Source: Hydrogenophilales bacterium CG12_big_fil_rev_8_21_14_0_65_61_21 (GTDB lineage Bacteria > Pseudomonadota > Gammaproteobacteria > Burkholderiales > Thiobacillaceae). From it: a DNA stretch of 46,071 bases. The notes under the pieces were generated by a model. That model was given only the letters and a program-made list of their open reading frames with translations. It did not search any database and had not been told where the DNA came from. Shown piece after piece: positions 24,541 to 33,705 of this stretch. Made by a program: the position numbers and the translations under genes. The stretch is from positions 1 to 46,071 of the forward strand of contig PFGT01000055.1 in NCBI GenBank assembly GCA_002782005.1, read 5' to 3'. Each line of letters begins with the position of its first letter. The first letter of the stretch is position 1.

Positions 24541-24547
24541 TAGGATT

Positions 24548-24599
24548 CGTCATGCCCGCGCAGGCGGGCTCCTATATCCCCGCGTTCGCGGGAACGACG
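24548..24599. repeat. Double dRS3-like palindrome between convergent genes
   Basis: Two hairpins lie back to back: GCCCGC-GCAG-GCGGGC at 24554-24569 and CCCGCG-TT-CGCGGG at 24579-24592, framed by CGTCAT and AACGACG. The first half shares the GTCAT-CCCGCG-AGGCGGG core with the element at 3149-3168. Located between the converging purU and nitroreductase genes, it may act as a bidirectional transcription block or be a mobile miniature repeat. Confidence 0.7.
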
Positions 24600-24605
24600 T
24601 TACGG

Positions 24606-25214
24606 TCAACGGTACTCGACCAGTTCCGATAGCGGCAGTCTCTGTTTCTCCGGCGCCAGGTCGGCGCAATAGCCAATCGGTAGAATCAGGGCGATCTCAT
24701 AACGGTCGCTGTTGATGCCTAATAGCGTTTTTATCGCCGCCGGGTCAAAACCGCCGATGGCGCAGGTATCCAGCCCCAGTGTGGCGGCAGCGGTCATCAT
24801 GTTGGCGGCGGCAATGTGACACTGGGCGATACTCCAGGCCTTGACGTCGGTGGCGGCGTGAAAGGCGCGGTAGTTGGCCAGGGCCGGGGCCAGGGCGCGG
24901 CCCGGATATTCACGGGCCATGAGTCTCGCGATGTATTCAGAATCCGGGTTCAGCTCGGCCGTCTTAGCCAGAATCACCACCACGACGCTGGCGCTGCCGA
25001 CCTGTGGTTGGTTGAAGCAGGCGGCCTGCAATGCCATCTTTTCTGTGGTCTTGCTGACCGCCACGAATTTCCACTGCTCCAGCCCGAACGAGGATGGCGA
25101 TAACCGGCCGGCCTCCAGAACGATGTCCAGGTCGGTGCGGGCGATGACCCGATCGGGCAGGAAGGCATGGCAGGCATAACGGCGGTGGAAAATATCGAGT
25201 ATGGTGTTCTTCAT
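24606..25214 (-). CDS. Nitroreductase-family FMN oxidoreductase
   Basis: A 202-residue protein of the NfsB/nitroreductase fold. FMN-binding arginine and serine positions are visible in FHRRYACHAF and AGRLSPSSFGLEQWKFV, and the C-terminal part has LGLDTCAIGGFDPAAIKTLLGI, typical of NAD(P)H-dependent nitro- or enone reductases. Natural substrates of this family are rarely certain from sequence. It is monocistronic, divergent from glyQ with a 181-base spacer that probably holds both promoters; a TAAAAT near 25365 is a possible glyQ -10 but no matching -35 is clear. Confidence 0.88.
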   Translation of the reverse strand: MKNTILDIFHRRYACHAFLPDRVIARTDLDIVLEAGRLSPSSFGLEQWKFVAVSKTTEKMALQAACFNQPQVGSASVVVVILAKTAELNPDSEYIARLMAREYPGRALAPALANYRAFHAATDVKAWSIAQCHIAAANMMTAAATLGLDTCAIGGFDPAAIKTLLGINSDRYEIALILPIGYCADLAPEKQRLPLSELVEYR

Positions 25215-25395
25215 GGCGGCTGAATCCGTGCAAGGTGGCGCATTCTATCCCGGGCCGGATAAAGACTCGACCCTGACTGTCATGGGGTGATTCGGGCGGC
25301 TTGCATTGGGCCTGCTGGCAATCGAATTAACCGATCACAGTGCAAGAAGGGCCGCGTGAACGGTAAAATGCTGGCCTCTCTGAAGAAAGGTCGCC

Positions 25396-26313
25396 ATGCC
25401 CGCATTTCAAGACATCATCATGACCCTCCAACGGTTCTGGGGGGATAAAGGCTGCGCCATACTGCAACCCTATGACCTGGAGGTCGGGGCCGGCACCAGC
25501 CACACCGCCACCTTTCTGCGCGCCCTCGGCCCTGAGCCATGGCGGGCCGCTTATGTGCAGCCTTCGCGCCGGCCCAAGGATGGTCGCTATGGCGAGAACC
25601 CCAACCGGCTGCAACATTACTATCAGTTCCAGGTGGTCTTGAAACCCGCTCCGGAAAACATCCTGGAGCTGTACCTGGGCTCGCTCGAAGCGCTTGGCTT
25701 CGATCTCAAGCAGAACGACATCCGCTTCGTCGAGGACGACTGGGAGAACCCCACCCTGGGCGCCTGGGGCCTGGGCTGGGAGGTCTGGCTGAATGGCATG
25801 GAGGTGACCCAGTTCACTTATTTCCAGCAGGTCGGCGGCATCGAGGTGAAGCCGATCACCGGCGAGATCACCTACGGTCTGGAACGCCTGGCCATGTATC
25901 TGCAAGGGGTCGAGAACGTGTTCGATCTGGACTATGCGCCAGGCGTGAAATATGGCGACGTGTTCCATCAGAACGAGGTCGAGCAATCGACCTATAACTT
26001 CGAGCATAGCGACGTCGAATTCCTGCTCACCGCCTTTAACGCCCACGAACGGCAGGCCAAACACCTTATGGAATCGCAATTGGCCCTGCCGGCCTACGAA
26101 CAAATCCTGAAAGCGGCGCACACCTTCAATCTGCTCGACGCACGCGGCGCCATCTCGGTGACCGAACGCGCCGCTTACATCGGTCGTATCCGTAATCTGG
26201 CCCGTGCCGTGGCGCAGAGTTATCTGGATTCGCGCGCCCGGCTCGGTTTTCCGATGGCGCCCAAGGCATGGGCCGAGGAAGTGCTGGCCCAGATCGAGAA
26301 GAAGGCGGCATGA
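25396..26313 (+). CDS. glyQ: Glycine--tRNA ligase, alpha subunit
   Basis: GlyQ is the catalytic subunit of the alpha2beta2 glycyl-tRNA synthetase. It has 305 residues with the conserved opening [39 protein letters not shown] and [17 protein letters not shown], all class II active-site segments of this bacterial type. The length is normal. The stop overlaps the glyS start (ATGA), coupling production of the two subunits. A long open frame on the opposite strand here is a shadow caused by high GC content. Confidence 0.98.
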   Translation: MPAFQDIIMTLQRFWGDKGCAILQPYDLEVGAGTSHTATFLRALGPEPWRAAYVQPSRRPKDGRYGENPNRLQHYYQFQVVLKPAPENILELYLGSLEALGFDLKQNDIRFVEDDWENPTLGAWGLGWEVWLNGMEVTQFTYFQQVGGIEVKPITGEITYGLERLAMYLQGVENVFDLDYAPGVKYGDVFHQNEVEQSTYNFEHSDVEFLLTAFNAHERQAKHLMESQLALPAYEQILKAAHTFNLLDARGAISVTERAAYIGRIRNLARAVAQSYLDSRARLGFPMAPKAWAEEVLAQIEKKAA

Positions 26314-28421
26314 CCATGACGACAAAGAACCTGCTGGTCGAACTATTCGTCGAGGAACTGCCGCCCAAGGCGTTGAAGCGGCTGGGTGAGGCGTTTGCAT
26401 CTACCCTGTTTGAATCGCTCAAGGCCCAGGGGCTGGCTGCCGTCGATGCCACGGTCACCCCCTACGCCTCGCCGCGCCGTTTGGCTGCCCACATCACTCA
26501 GGTGGCTGCCCAGGCCGCCGACAAGGCGGTATCGCAGAAGCTGATGCCGGTCGGCGTCGGTCTGACCGCCGACGGCCAGGCCACGCCGGCGCTACTGAAA
26601 AAACTGGCCGCACTCGGGCTCGATGCCAGTGTGGTCGGACAACTCAAGTGCGCCCCGGACGGCAAGGGCGAGACGTTGTTTTATGACTCCCTGGTCCAGG
26701 GTGCGACCTTAGCAGGCGGTCTGCAAAAGGCCCTGATTGAGGCCCTGGCCCGGCTGCCCATCCCCAAGGTGATGACCTACCAACTGGCCGACGGCTGGAC
26801 TTCGGTGAACTTCGTTCGACCCGCTCACGGGCTGGTTGCGCTGCATGGCAGCGAGGTGGTGCCGGTGTCGGTGCTCGGCCTGAACGCCGGCCGCGTGACT
26901 CAAGGCCATCGCTTCGAGGCCGCCAATCCGACGATAGAGATCAAGGATGCCGACCGCTACGAGGCCCAGATGGAGACCGAGGGCGCGGTCATTCCGAGCT
27001 TCGAGAAGCGCCGTGCCGAGATCGCCCGCCAGCTTGAAGCGGCGGCGGCCAAGGTCGGCGGTGATGTCCATCCGATCGAGGATGCGGCCCTGCTCGATGA
27101 GGTCACGGCCTTGGTCGAGCGGCCCAATGTCCTGCTCTGCCAGTTCGAGCCGGAGTTCCTGGCGGTGCCGCAGGAGTGTTTGATCCTGACCATGAAGGCG
27201 AACCAGAAGTATTTCCCGCTGCTCGATGCTGAAGACCATCTGACCAACCAGTTCCTGATCGTCTCCAACATTCGTCCAGCCGATCCTTCTCTGGTCATCA
27301 GCGGCAACGAGCGGGTGGTGCGGCCGCGTCTGGCCGATGCCAAGTTCTTCTTCGATCAGGACCGCAAGCGGGCCCTGGCGTCGCGGGTCGAGGCGCTCGA
27401 CCGGGTGGTCTACCACAACAAACTGGGCAGCCAGGGCGCCCGTGTCCGCCGCCTGATGAAGCTGGCCGGCGCCATTGCCCGCGAGCTGGGCGCCGATGAA
27501 ACACTGGCAACGCGCGCCGCCGAGCTGGCCAAGGCCGACCTCTCCACCGACATGGTCGGCGAGTTTCCGGAACTGCAAGGCATCATGGGCAAGTACTACG
27601 CCCTGCACGATGGCGAGGACGCCCAAGTGGCCAAGGCCATCGAGTCGCACTACCAGCCAAAGTTTGCCGGCGACACCCTGCCCGAAGGCAATATCGCCCT
27701 GGCCGTTGCGTTGGCCGAGCGGCTGGATGCCCTGGTCGGCATGTTCGGCATCGGCGCCATCCCGACCGGCGACAAAGACCCGTTCGCCTTGCGCCGCGCC
27801 GCGCTGGGCGCGCTCAGGATGTTGATGGAACGCTATCTGCCGCTCGACCTGATGCAATTGCTCACGCGGGCCCAGGCCCAGTTCGACCCGGAGCAAATCG
27901 CCGCCAGCACGGCGGTCGATGTCTTCCAGTTCATGCAGGAACGGTTGCGGGTCTACCTGAAGGAACGTGGTGCCATGCAGGACGAGGTGGAATCGGTGGT
28001 GGTGCAGGCGCCGACCCGCATCGACCGGGTGCCGGCGCGCCTGGCGGCGGTGGCCGAGTTCCGCAAGCTGCCGGAGGCTGCCGCTCTGGCCGCCGCCAAC
28101 AAACGCATCCGCAACATACTGAAGAAGGCCGATGTGGTTGGCGAGACGGTCGATGTCGCCCTGCTCCAGACCGGCGCCGAGGCCGATTTGCATCAGTCCC
28201 TGGTCGCGGTGATGCCTGGGGTCGATGCCGCCCTGGTCAACCTCGACTATACCGGCGCGCTGACCCGGCTGGCCGGCCTGCGCGCCGCCGTCGACCGCTT
28301 CTTCGACGAGGTCATGGTGATGGCCGACGAGCCGTTGATCCGGGCTAACCGTCTGGCCTTGCTGGGCGCATTCGCGCGCGTCATGAACAGCGTGGCGGAC
28401 ATCTCGGAGTTGACGGCTTGA
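26310..28421 (+). CDS. glyS: Glycine--tRNA ligase, beta subunit
   Basis: GlyS provides tRNA recognition for glycyl-tRNA synthetase. The 703-residue length is standard. It begins [20 protein letters not shown], contains the conserved central [12 protein letters not shown] and [19 protein letters not shown], and has the HD-like [19 protein letters not shown]. The C-terminal anticodon-binding DALR-type region carries KPVDxFFDxVMV-like [25 protein letters not shown] 26310 is chosen because it overlaps the glyQ stop; ATG 26316 is a minor alternative. Confidence 0.97.
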   Translation: MTMTTKNLLVELFVEELPPKALKRLGEAFASTLFESLKAQGLAAVDATVTPYASPRRLAAHITQVAAQAADKAVSQKLMPVGVGLTADGQATPALLKKLAALGLDASVVGQLKCAPDGKGETLFYDSLVQGATLAGGLQKALIEALARLPIPKVMTYQLADGWTSVNFVRPAHGLVALHGSEVVPVSVLGLNAGRVTQGHRFEAANPTIEIKDADRYEAQMETEGAVIPSFEKRRAEIARQLEAAAAKVGGDVHPIEDAALLDEVTALVERPNVLLCQFEPEFLAVPQECLILTMKANQKYFPLLDAEDHLTNQFLIVSNIRPADPSLVISGNERVVRPRLADAKFFFDQDRKRALASRVEALDRVVYHNKLGSQGARVRRLMKLAGAIARELGADETLATRAAELAKADLSTDMVGEFPELQGIMGKYYALHDGEDAQVAKAIESHYQPKFAGDTLPEGNIALAVALAERLDALVGMFGIGAIPTGDKDPFALRRAALGALRMLMERYLPLDLMQLLTRAQAQFDPEQIAASTAVDVFQFMQERLRVYLKERGAMQDEVESVVVQAPTRIDRVPARLAAVAEFRKLPEAAALAAANKRIRNILKKADVVGETVDVALLQTGAEADLHQSLVAVMPGVDAALVNLDYTGALTRLAGLRAAVDRFFDEVMVMADEPLIRANRLALLGAFARVMNSVADISELTA

Positions 28422-28439
28422 CGATAAAACGGGGCTGGC

Positions 28440-29624
28440 GTGGGCGAGGCCGCTGAAGTCCTCCGGATCAACCGGCTGACCGCCGAATTCTTTTATCCTG
28501 AGACCGAGCGGGGGTTCCGGGAGGACATCCGTGCTCGCCGGATCAGGGATACCCGTCTGGCGATCTTACTGGCGGCGGTGTTCTACCTGGTCTTCGCCTC
28601 CACCGATTACCTGGCCATGGGAGTCTGCGAGAATTATTCCGTGGTCTTGGCGACGCGTGCGTCGATTTGTGCGGCTGGCTTGATTACGGCATTTCTGCTA
28701 CCTAAATATTGGCGTCAGTTGGTCAATGGCGTCATTCCCGGTCTGGTGGCGGTCTTTGCCATGGCCGGGTTTATCGCCATTACCTTTCTGCGTCCGTACT
28801 CGGTTGGCTGGCACGGCATGAGCATGATGATTATGTTGCTGGGCGGTTATGTCTTCATCCCCAACCGGTTTCTCGCCATCTTGTCGATTTGTCTGACCGG
28901 TTCGTTGATTTTCTTGCTGCTGGCAGCGATCCATTTTGGTCTACCAGGCGATGAACTGCTCAGGTTATCAACCCTGCTGATAGTGACCAACATAATGGGC
29001 GCCATGGCCAACTATCGGCTGAGTTGGCTGATGCGCGAGGAATATCGCGATCGCGCCATTGTCGAAATGGCCAATCTGAAACTACAGGCCGAGATGGTCG
29101 AGCGCGCCCGGCTGGAAGAGGTTTTGCGACAACGCGCCGAGACCGACGATGTGACCGGCGCGCTCGATCGCGGGGCCTTCTTTGTCCGTGCCGAGATGAT
29201 CTTGCGCCAGGCTGACGTGGACTTGAAACCGCTCGCCGTGTTGTTCATCGACGTGGATTATTTCAAGCAGATCAATGTCACCTATGGCCATATCCGTAGC
29301 GACCAGGTGCTCAAGATATTGGTGCAGGTCTGTAACTCGCTTTTGCGCGAGCCGTATTGCCTGGCCCGCCTGGGCGGCGAGGAGTTCGTGGTTCTGTTGC
29401 CCGGCCTGGACCTGGCTGGCGGCGCCAAATTGGCCGAGCAGATACGGGCCGAATGCCAGAGAACGCCAGTGGCCATGGACGAGGTGGATGTCCATTTCAC
29501 GGTCAGCATCGGCGTGGTGCAACGCCAATCCGGCGAACCTGCCAGGGTGGCACTGATGCGAGCGGATACCGCCATGGCAAGCGCCAAATTCAAGGGCCGG
29601 AACCGGGTCGAGGCGGTGAATTGA
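28440..29624 (+). CDS. Membrane diguanylate cyclase (GGDEF)
   Basis: The 394-residue protein should make cyclic di-GMP from GTP. About six membrane helices (residues 40-200, for example LAILLAAVFYLVFASTDYLA and FLAILSICLTGSLIFLLLA) form a sensor domain without a known ligand. A coiled-coil linker and a C-terminal GGDEF domain follow, with the active-site loop GGEEF. The usual inhibitory-site motif RxxD five residues before it reads REPY, so product inhibition is probably lost. The start is GTG. It separates glyS from gmhB-plsC, which are often closer neighbours in related genomes. Confidence 0.92.
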   Translation: MGEAAEVLRINRLTAEFFYPETERGFREDIRARRIRDTRLAILLAAVFYLVFASTDYLAMGVCENYSVVLATRASICAAGLITAFLLPKYWRQLVNGVIPGLVAVFAMAGFIAITFLRPYSVGWHGMSMMIMLLGGYVFIPNRFLAILSICLTGSLIFLLLAAIHFGLPGDELLRLSTLLIVTNIMGAMANYRLSWLMREEYRDRAIVEMANLKLQAEMVERARLEEVLRQRAETDDVTGALDRGAFFVRAEMILRQADVDLKPLAVLFIDVDYFKQINVTYGHIRSDQVLKILVQVCNSLLREPYCLARLGGEEFVVLLPGLDLAGGAKLAEQIRAECQRTPVAMDEVDVHFTVSIGVVQRQSGEPARVALMRADTAMASAKFKGRNRVEAVN

Positions 29625-29645
29625 ACCTAAAAACGCTGGCCTATC

Positions 29646-29773
29646 GCGGGCTAGCCCGCTGCCGCCCAGTGGGCGCAGCCCGACCTAGGCAACGGGCGCC
29701 GGCGCGGAACCGATAGGGCGGCCCATGGCCGCCTGCCACCCATGGGACCAGCGTTGTCGGGATGAATCCCGAC
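29646..29773. repeat. Cluster of palindromes between the cyclase gene and gmhB
   Basis: Four perfect inverted repeats occur in 128 bases: GCGGGC-TA-GCCCGC (29646-29659), CGCCCA-G-TGGGCG (29663-29675), GGCGGCC-CAT-GGCCGCC (29717-29733) and GTCGGGAT-GA-ATCCCGAC (29756-29773). The last resembles REP-type GTCGGG/CCCGAC repeats of proteobacteria. The 260-base spacer has no gene; bases 29774-29884 hold nothing else recognisable apart from space for a gmhB promoter. Confidence 0.75.
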
Positions 29774-29884
29774 CTACCCCGCTATTTGGGAGAAAGCGAA
29801 CATTACTGCTTGGGGCTAACAGGCCGAGTATTGCGTCGGTTCGCCCTCCACGTGCACAATTAGCCATCCAGACTAGGCGCCGCC

Positions 29885-30430
29885 ATGAAACTTGTCATCC
29901 TCGACCGCGACGGGGTCATCAATCACGACTCCGACCAGTTCATCAAATCACCGGAAGAATGGCGGCCCATCGCCGGCAGCGTGGAGGCCATTGCCCGGCT
30001 CAATCAGGCAGGTTATCGGGTGGTGGTGGCGAGCAATCAGTCCGGTCTTGGTCGTGGTCTGTTTTGCATGGCGACGCTGAACCTGATTCACGCCAAGATG
30101 CATAAACTGGTCGGCCAGGCCGGCGGCCGCATTGATGCCATCTTTCTGTGCCCGCACCCTGCCGATGCCGGCTGCGAATGCCGCAAGCCGCGGGCCGGGT
30201 TGTTCCACGACATCGCCAAGCGCTACCGCACCAACCTGGCCGGCGTGCCGGCCATTGGCGATGCGTTGCGCGATCTGCAAGCCGCAGCCGAGGTCGGCGC
30301 CCGGCCGATCCTGGTACGCACCGGCAAGGGCACCCGGACCCTGGCTGGCGGCGGCGTGCCTGAAGGGACGCCGGTCTATGCCGACCTGGCCGAGGCGGTC
30401 AGCGCTTTAACCCTCAGCGACCCGGCGTGA
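29885..30430 (+). CDS. gmhB: D-glycero-beta-D-manno-heptose-1,7-bisphosphate 7-phosphatase
   Basis: GmhB removes the 7-phosphate in ADP-heptose synthesis for the LPS inner core. The 181-residue HAD-family enzyme has the nucleophile motif VILDRDGVIN, the zinc-binding loop with cysteines in CPHPADAGCECRKP and the C-terminal aspartate motif PAIGDALRDLQAA. The length is typical. Its stop overlaps the plsC GTG start (GTGA), indicating coupled synthesis of two envelope enzymes. Confidence 0.95.
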   Translation: MKLVILDRDGVINHDSDQFIKSPEEWRPIAGSVEAIARLNQAGYRVVVASNQSGLGRGLFCMATLNLIHAKMHKLVGQAGGRIDAIFLCPHPADAGCECRKPRAGLFHDIAKRYRTNLAGVPAIGDALRDLQAAAEVGARPILVRTGKGTRTLAGGGVPEGTPVYADLAEAVSALTLSDPA

Positions 30431-31131
30431 TCTTCCTGCGTTGCCTGCTGTTTTTGCTCCTGCAATCGGTGTTTACCGTGCTATTCGTCGCGCTGGCCGT
30501 TGTCGCTGTACCCTTGCCGCCGCTGCCTCGCTATCGCTTTATCGGTATATGGGCCCGTGTGGTGATCGTTATGGCTCGATACATTCTGGGCATCGACCAT
30601 CGGGTCATCGGCCTGGAAAATCTGCCGTCCGGCGGCCCGGCCATCGTCATGGCCAAGCACCAGTCGGCCTGGGAGACCATCGCCTTCCAGTTGATCTTTC
30701 CGCCGCTGGCCTTTGTCTTGAAGAAGGAACTGCTACGGATCCCGTTCTTCGGCTGGGGTCTGGCCATGATCAGCCCGATCGCCATCGACCGGGCGGCCGG
30801 CCGCAAGGCGCTCAAGGAGCTTGAAGTTCAGGGCGAGGCGCGTCTGGCCAAGGGTTTCTGGGTGCTGGTCTATCCGGAGGGTACCCGGGTCAAACCCGGC
30901 GAAACCGGCAAATACAACATTGGCGGCGCCTGGCTGGCGGCCAAGACCGGGGCGCCGGTCATTCCGGTGGCCCACAACGCTGGCCGCCTGTGGCCCAAGG
31001 GCGCCTTTCTGAAGCGCCCCGGCGAGATCACCGTGGTCATTGGCCCGGCCATCGCCACGGCCGGCAAGAAGGCCGCTGCCATCAACGCCGAGGTCGAGGC
31101 CTGGATCGAGGCCGAGATGGCCAGACTGTGA
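30427..31131 (+). CDS. plsC: 1-acyl-sn-glycerol-3-phosphate acyltransferase
   Basis: PlsC makes phosphatidic acid by acylating lysophosphatidic acid at the inner membrane. The 234-residue protein has an N-terminal hydrophobic anchor (CLLFLLLQSVFTVLFVALAVVAV), the acyltransferase motif KHQSAWET (the HQSxWET variant of HX4D), the GWGLAMISPIAIDR region and the PEGTR motif. The start is GTG at 30427, overlapping gmhB, and the stop overlaps the next gene. Confidence 0.93.
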   Translation: MIFLRCLLFLLLQSVFTVLFVALAVVAVPLPPLPRYRFIGIWARVVIVMARYILGIDHRVIGLENLPSGGPAIVMAKHQSAWETIAFQLIFPPLAFVLKKELLRIPFFGWGLAMISPIAIDRAAGRKALKELEVQGEARLAKGFWVLVYPEGTRVKPGETGKYNIGGAWLAAKTGAPVIPVAHNAGRLWPKGAFLKRPGEITVVIGPAIATAGKKAAAINAEVEAWIEAEMARL

Positions 31132-31835
31132 GGCGCCGCGCCATCCGCCGCGAGGCCGGCGAGGCCGTCATCGAGCTGGCTGGCCGCTCGGTCGGCTACC
31201 TGCTCAAGCGTAGTTCTGCCCGTCGTACCTTGGCGCTGCGGGTGACCGACAGCGGCGGGGTACAGGTCAACGCGCCGCTGGCCTTGTCCCACGGCCACAT
31301 CGAGGCCTTTCTACTGCGCCATGCCGGGTGGCTGACCGAGCAGTTGGCGCGGCGGGCGGTCGCCCATACCTGGCAGTCCGGCGTGGAGCTGCCCTATCTG
31401 GGCGGTGTGTTGCGTCTTGAAATTCATGAAGGCAGCGCAGGGCAGGTGCTAGATCGAGAGGGCGATTGCCTGAATTGCACGGCCGAGCCGGCGCTGGCGG
31501 TGATGGCCTGGTATCGCCGTCAGGCCCTTGAGCTTCTGGGCTCGCGCCTTGCCGCCCTCTGCCGCGGGCAGGGGCGCATCGAGCCGCCTTGGCGGGTGTC
31601 CAATGCCCGTACCCGCTGGGGCAGCCTGTCGCCCAAGGGCGAGGTTGGCCTGAGCTGGCGGCTGGTCAAAGCCAGCCCGGCGGAGATCGATTATGTCATC
31701 TGTCACGAGTTGGCGCACTTCCGCCGCCGTGACCACTCCGCCGCCTTCTGGCGCGAGGTGGAACGTCTGTGTCCAGGTTATGCCTCGGCCCGCGCCCGGC
31801 TGCGGGAAAACGGCCACCGCTATCTGGAATTCTGA
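31128..31835 (+). CDS. YgjP-type M48 metallopeptidase (DUF45/SprT-like)
   Basis: A 235-residue protein with a zinc-protease motif HELAH in VICHELAHFRRRDHSAAFW, preceded by NARTRWGSLSPKGEVGLSW, a signature of the YgjP/DUF45 family. The GTG at 31128 overlaps the plsC TGA and is preferred over an ATG at 30990 that lies deep inside plsC. No signal peptide or membrane helix is seen, so it acts in the cytosol. The physiological substrate is unknown. Convergent with rsmA, three bases apart. Confidence 0.88.
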   Translation: MRRRAIRREAGEAVIELAGRSVGYLLKRSSARRTLALRVTDSGGVQVNAPLALSHGHIEAFLLRHAGWLTEQLARRAVAHTWQSGVELPYLGGVLRLEIHEGSAGQVLDREGDCLNCTAEPALAVMAWYRRQALELLGSRLAALCRGQGRIEPPWRVSNARTRWGSLSPKGEVGLSWRLVKASPAEIDYVICHELAHFRRRDHSAAFWREVERLCPGYASARARLRENGHRYLEF

Positions 31836-31838
31836 GTC

Positions 31839-32600
31839 TTAGCGATTCGCTAGACGGCTGAATTCCTCGACGCTGAGGGTCTCGCCGCGGCGTTGCGGGT
31901 CGATGCTGAGCGCCGCAAAGGCCTCCGGTTCAACCAATCCCTTCAAGGTGTTGCGTAGCGTTTTGCGGCGCTGGCCGAAGGCGCGGGCGACGATCTCGGC
32001 GAAGCGTTCGGCGTCGCGGTAGGGGATCGCCTCGACCGACAGCGGCACCAGCCGGACCACGGCGGAATCGACCTTGGGCGGTGGGTTGAAGGCGCCGGGC
32101 GGGACGTTGAACAGCTTCATGACCTGAAAACGCGCCTGGAGCATGACCGACAGGCGGCCGTAGTCCGGGGTGTCCGGGGCGGCGGCCATGCGGTTAACCA
32201 CCTCCTTTTGCAGCATGAAGTGCAGGTCCTTGATCTTGCCGGCATAGTCGGCGAGGTGAAAGAGCAGGGGCGAGGAGATGTTGTAGGGCAGGTTGCCGAC
32301 CACCCGAAGCGGCGTGCCCAGGCTGGCGAAGTCGAATTTGAGGGCGTCGGCCGTGTGTATGGTCAGACGCTCGGGCGGGAATGCCTGGCTGAGGTGGGCG
32401 ACCAGATCGCGGTCGATCTCGACCACATGCAGGTGGTCGAGCTTTTCTAGCAGCGGCCGGGTGAGCGCGCCCTGGCCGGGGCCGATCTCGACCATCAGGT
32501 CATCGGCCGCCGGGCGGATGGCGGTGACGATGCGGGCGAGATAGCCGGGGTCGTGCAGGAAATGCTGGCCAAGGGATTTCTTGTGGCGATAGGCGGTCAT
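31839..32600 (-). CDS. rsmA: 16S rRNA (adenine1518-N6/adenine1519-N6) dimethyltransferase
   Basis: RsmA (KsgA) dimethylates two adenines near the 3' end of 16S rRNA late in 30S assembly. The 253-residue enzyme opens RHKKSLGQHFLHDP, has the SAM site VEIGPGQGALTRPL and the catalytic NLPYNISSPLLFHL motif. ATG 32600 gives the usual N-terminus; an upstream ATG (32630) would add ten non-conserved residues. It is the last gene of the lptD-surA-pdxA-rsmA operon, a conserved order in proteobacteria. The 81-base gap before it shows no obvious terminator. Confidence 0.97.
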   Translation of the reverse strand: MTAYRHKKSLGQHFLHDPGYLARIVTAIRPAADDLMVEIGPGQGALTRPLLEKLDHLHVVEIDRDLVAHLSQAFPPERLTIHTADALKFDFASLGTPLRVVGNLPYNISSPLLFHLADYAGKIKDLHFMLQKEVVNRMAAAPDTPDYGRLSVMLQARFQVMKLFNVPPGAFNPPPKVDSAVVRLVPLSVEAIPYRDAERFAEIVARAFGQRRKTLRNTLKGLVEPEAFAALSIDPQRRGETLSVEEFSRLANR

Positions 32601-32681
32601 CGGCCAGTGCGGGAAAGGTGTGACGAGCACGGCATGACGAAAACCAGCGCGTCGTCACGTCGTTGGGTCATGTCCTTATGG

Positions 32682-33695
32682 TCACGAATTTGCGTCACGC
32701 TTTACCCTGTTCATGGCCATCTTCCAGGCCAGGTCGATGGCCGCGCGCAGACTGCCGTCGCGTATCTGTCCGGTGCCGGCCAGGTCAAGCGCGGTGCCAT
32801 GATCGACCGAGGTGCGGATGATCGGCAGGCCCAGGGTGACATTGATGCCGTGGCCGAAGCAGGCGTATTTGAGCACCGGCAGGCCCTGGTCGTGGTACAT
32901 GGTCAGCACGGCGTCAGCCTGATCGAGATATTTGGGCTGGAACAGGGTATCGGCCGGCAGGGGGCCGATCAGGTCCATGCCTTCGGCGCGCAGCCTGGCC
33001 AATACCGGCTCGATCAGCTCGATCTCCTCCCTGCCCAGGTGGCCGCCTTCGCCGGCGTGAGGGTTGAGGCCGGCGACCAGGAGGCGCGGCCTTGCAGCGC
33101 CGAAGTCGCGGCGCAGGGCGGCGTGCAGGATGCGCAGGGTCTCAGTCAGGACCGCCGGGGTCATGGCGTTGGCGACCTCCCGCAACGGCAGGTGGGTGGT
33201 GGCCAGGGCAACGCGCAGCGGCCGGCCGTTGGCCTGGTCGCCGGCCAGCATCATGACCACGCGCGGCGTGCCGGTCAGCTCGGCGAGGAACTCGGTGTGG
33301 CCGGTGAAGGTAATGCCGGCGTCGTTGATGATGCCTTTGTGTACCGGGCCGGTGACCAGACCGGCGAACTCGCCTGACTGGCACCCGGCGACGGCCCGAC
33401 GCAGGCAGGCCAATACATAGCCGGCATTGCCGATGTCGAGCCGTCCGGCCGTAACCGGCGCGGCCAGCGGCAAGTGGCATTGGCTTAACGGCGAGGCGCC
33501 ACCGCTGACGTAGTCGGGAACCGCGAACGGCAGGCCGAGTTGCCGGGCGCGGCTGGCCAGCAGGTCACGGTCGGCCAGGATGACCAGCGGGCAGGGCGGC
33601 GGCGACTGAGCCAGCAGGATGGCGAGGTCGGGACCGATGCCGGCCGGCTCGCCGGCAGTCAGCACGAGGGGCGGTTTTCCCCCCTCATGTCTCAC
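32682..33695 (-). CDS. pdxA: 4-hydroxythreonine-4-phosphate dehydrogenase
   Basis: PdxA oxidises 4-phosphohydroxy-L-threonine in pyridoxal phosphate synthesis. The 337-residue form starts with GTG 33695 ([20 protein letters not shown]), with GAGGTGAG just upstream. GTG 33704 adds three residues, while a frame-open extension to 33908 runs far into surA. The metal-binding histidines are visible in [21 protein letters not shown] and [12 protein letters not shown], and the C-terminal [16 protein letters not shown] is present. The gene sits between surA and rsmA. Confidence 0.95.
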   Translation of the reverse strand: MRHEGGKPPLVLTAGEPAGIGPDLAILLAQSPPPCPLVILADRDLLASRARQLGLPFAVPDYVSGGASPLSQCHLPLAAPVTAGRLDIGNAGYVLACLRRAVAGCQSGEFAGLVTGPVHKGIINDAGITFTGHTEFLAELTGTPRVVMMLAGDQANGRPLRVALATTHLPLREVANAMTPAVLTETLRILHAALRRDFGAARPRLLVAGLNPHAGEGGHLGREEIELIEPVLARLRAEGMDLIGPLPADTLFQPKYLDQADAVLTMYHDQGLPVLKYACFGHGINVTLGLPIIRTSVDHGTALDLAGTGQIRDGSLRAAIDLAWKMAMNRVKRDANS

Positions 33696-33705
33696 TTTTC
33701 TCACC

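Noticed and set aside
25327-26400. Long open frame (357 codons) on the minus strand opposite glyQ
   Set aside because: It mirrors glyQ, shows no family motif, and GC-rich genes commonly leave such antisense frames open.
26709-28193. 494-codon minus-strand frame opposite glyS
   Set aside because: Composition is His/Gln/Gly/Leu-rich with no domain; glyS on the other strand is certain.
30990-31127. Extended N-terminus of the YgjP-like protein
   Set aside because: It is an out-of-frame reading of plsC; GTG 31128 overlaps the plsC stop, as usual in this operon.
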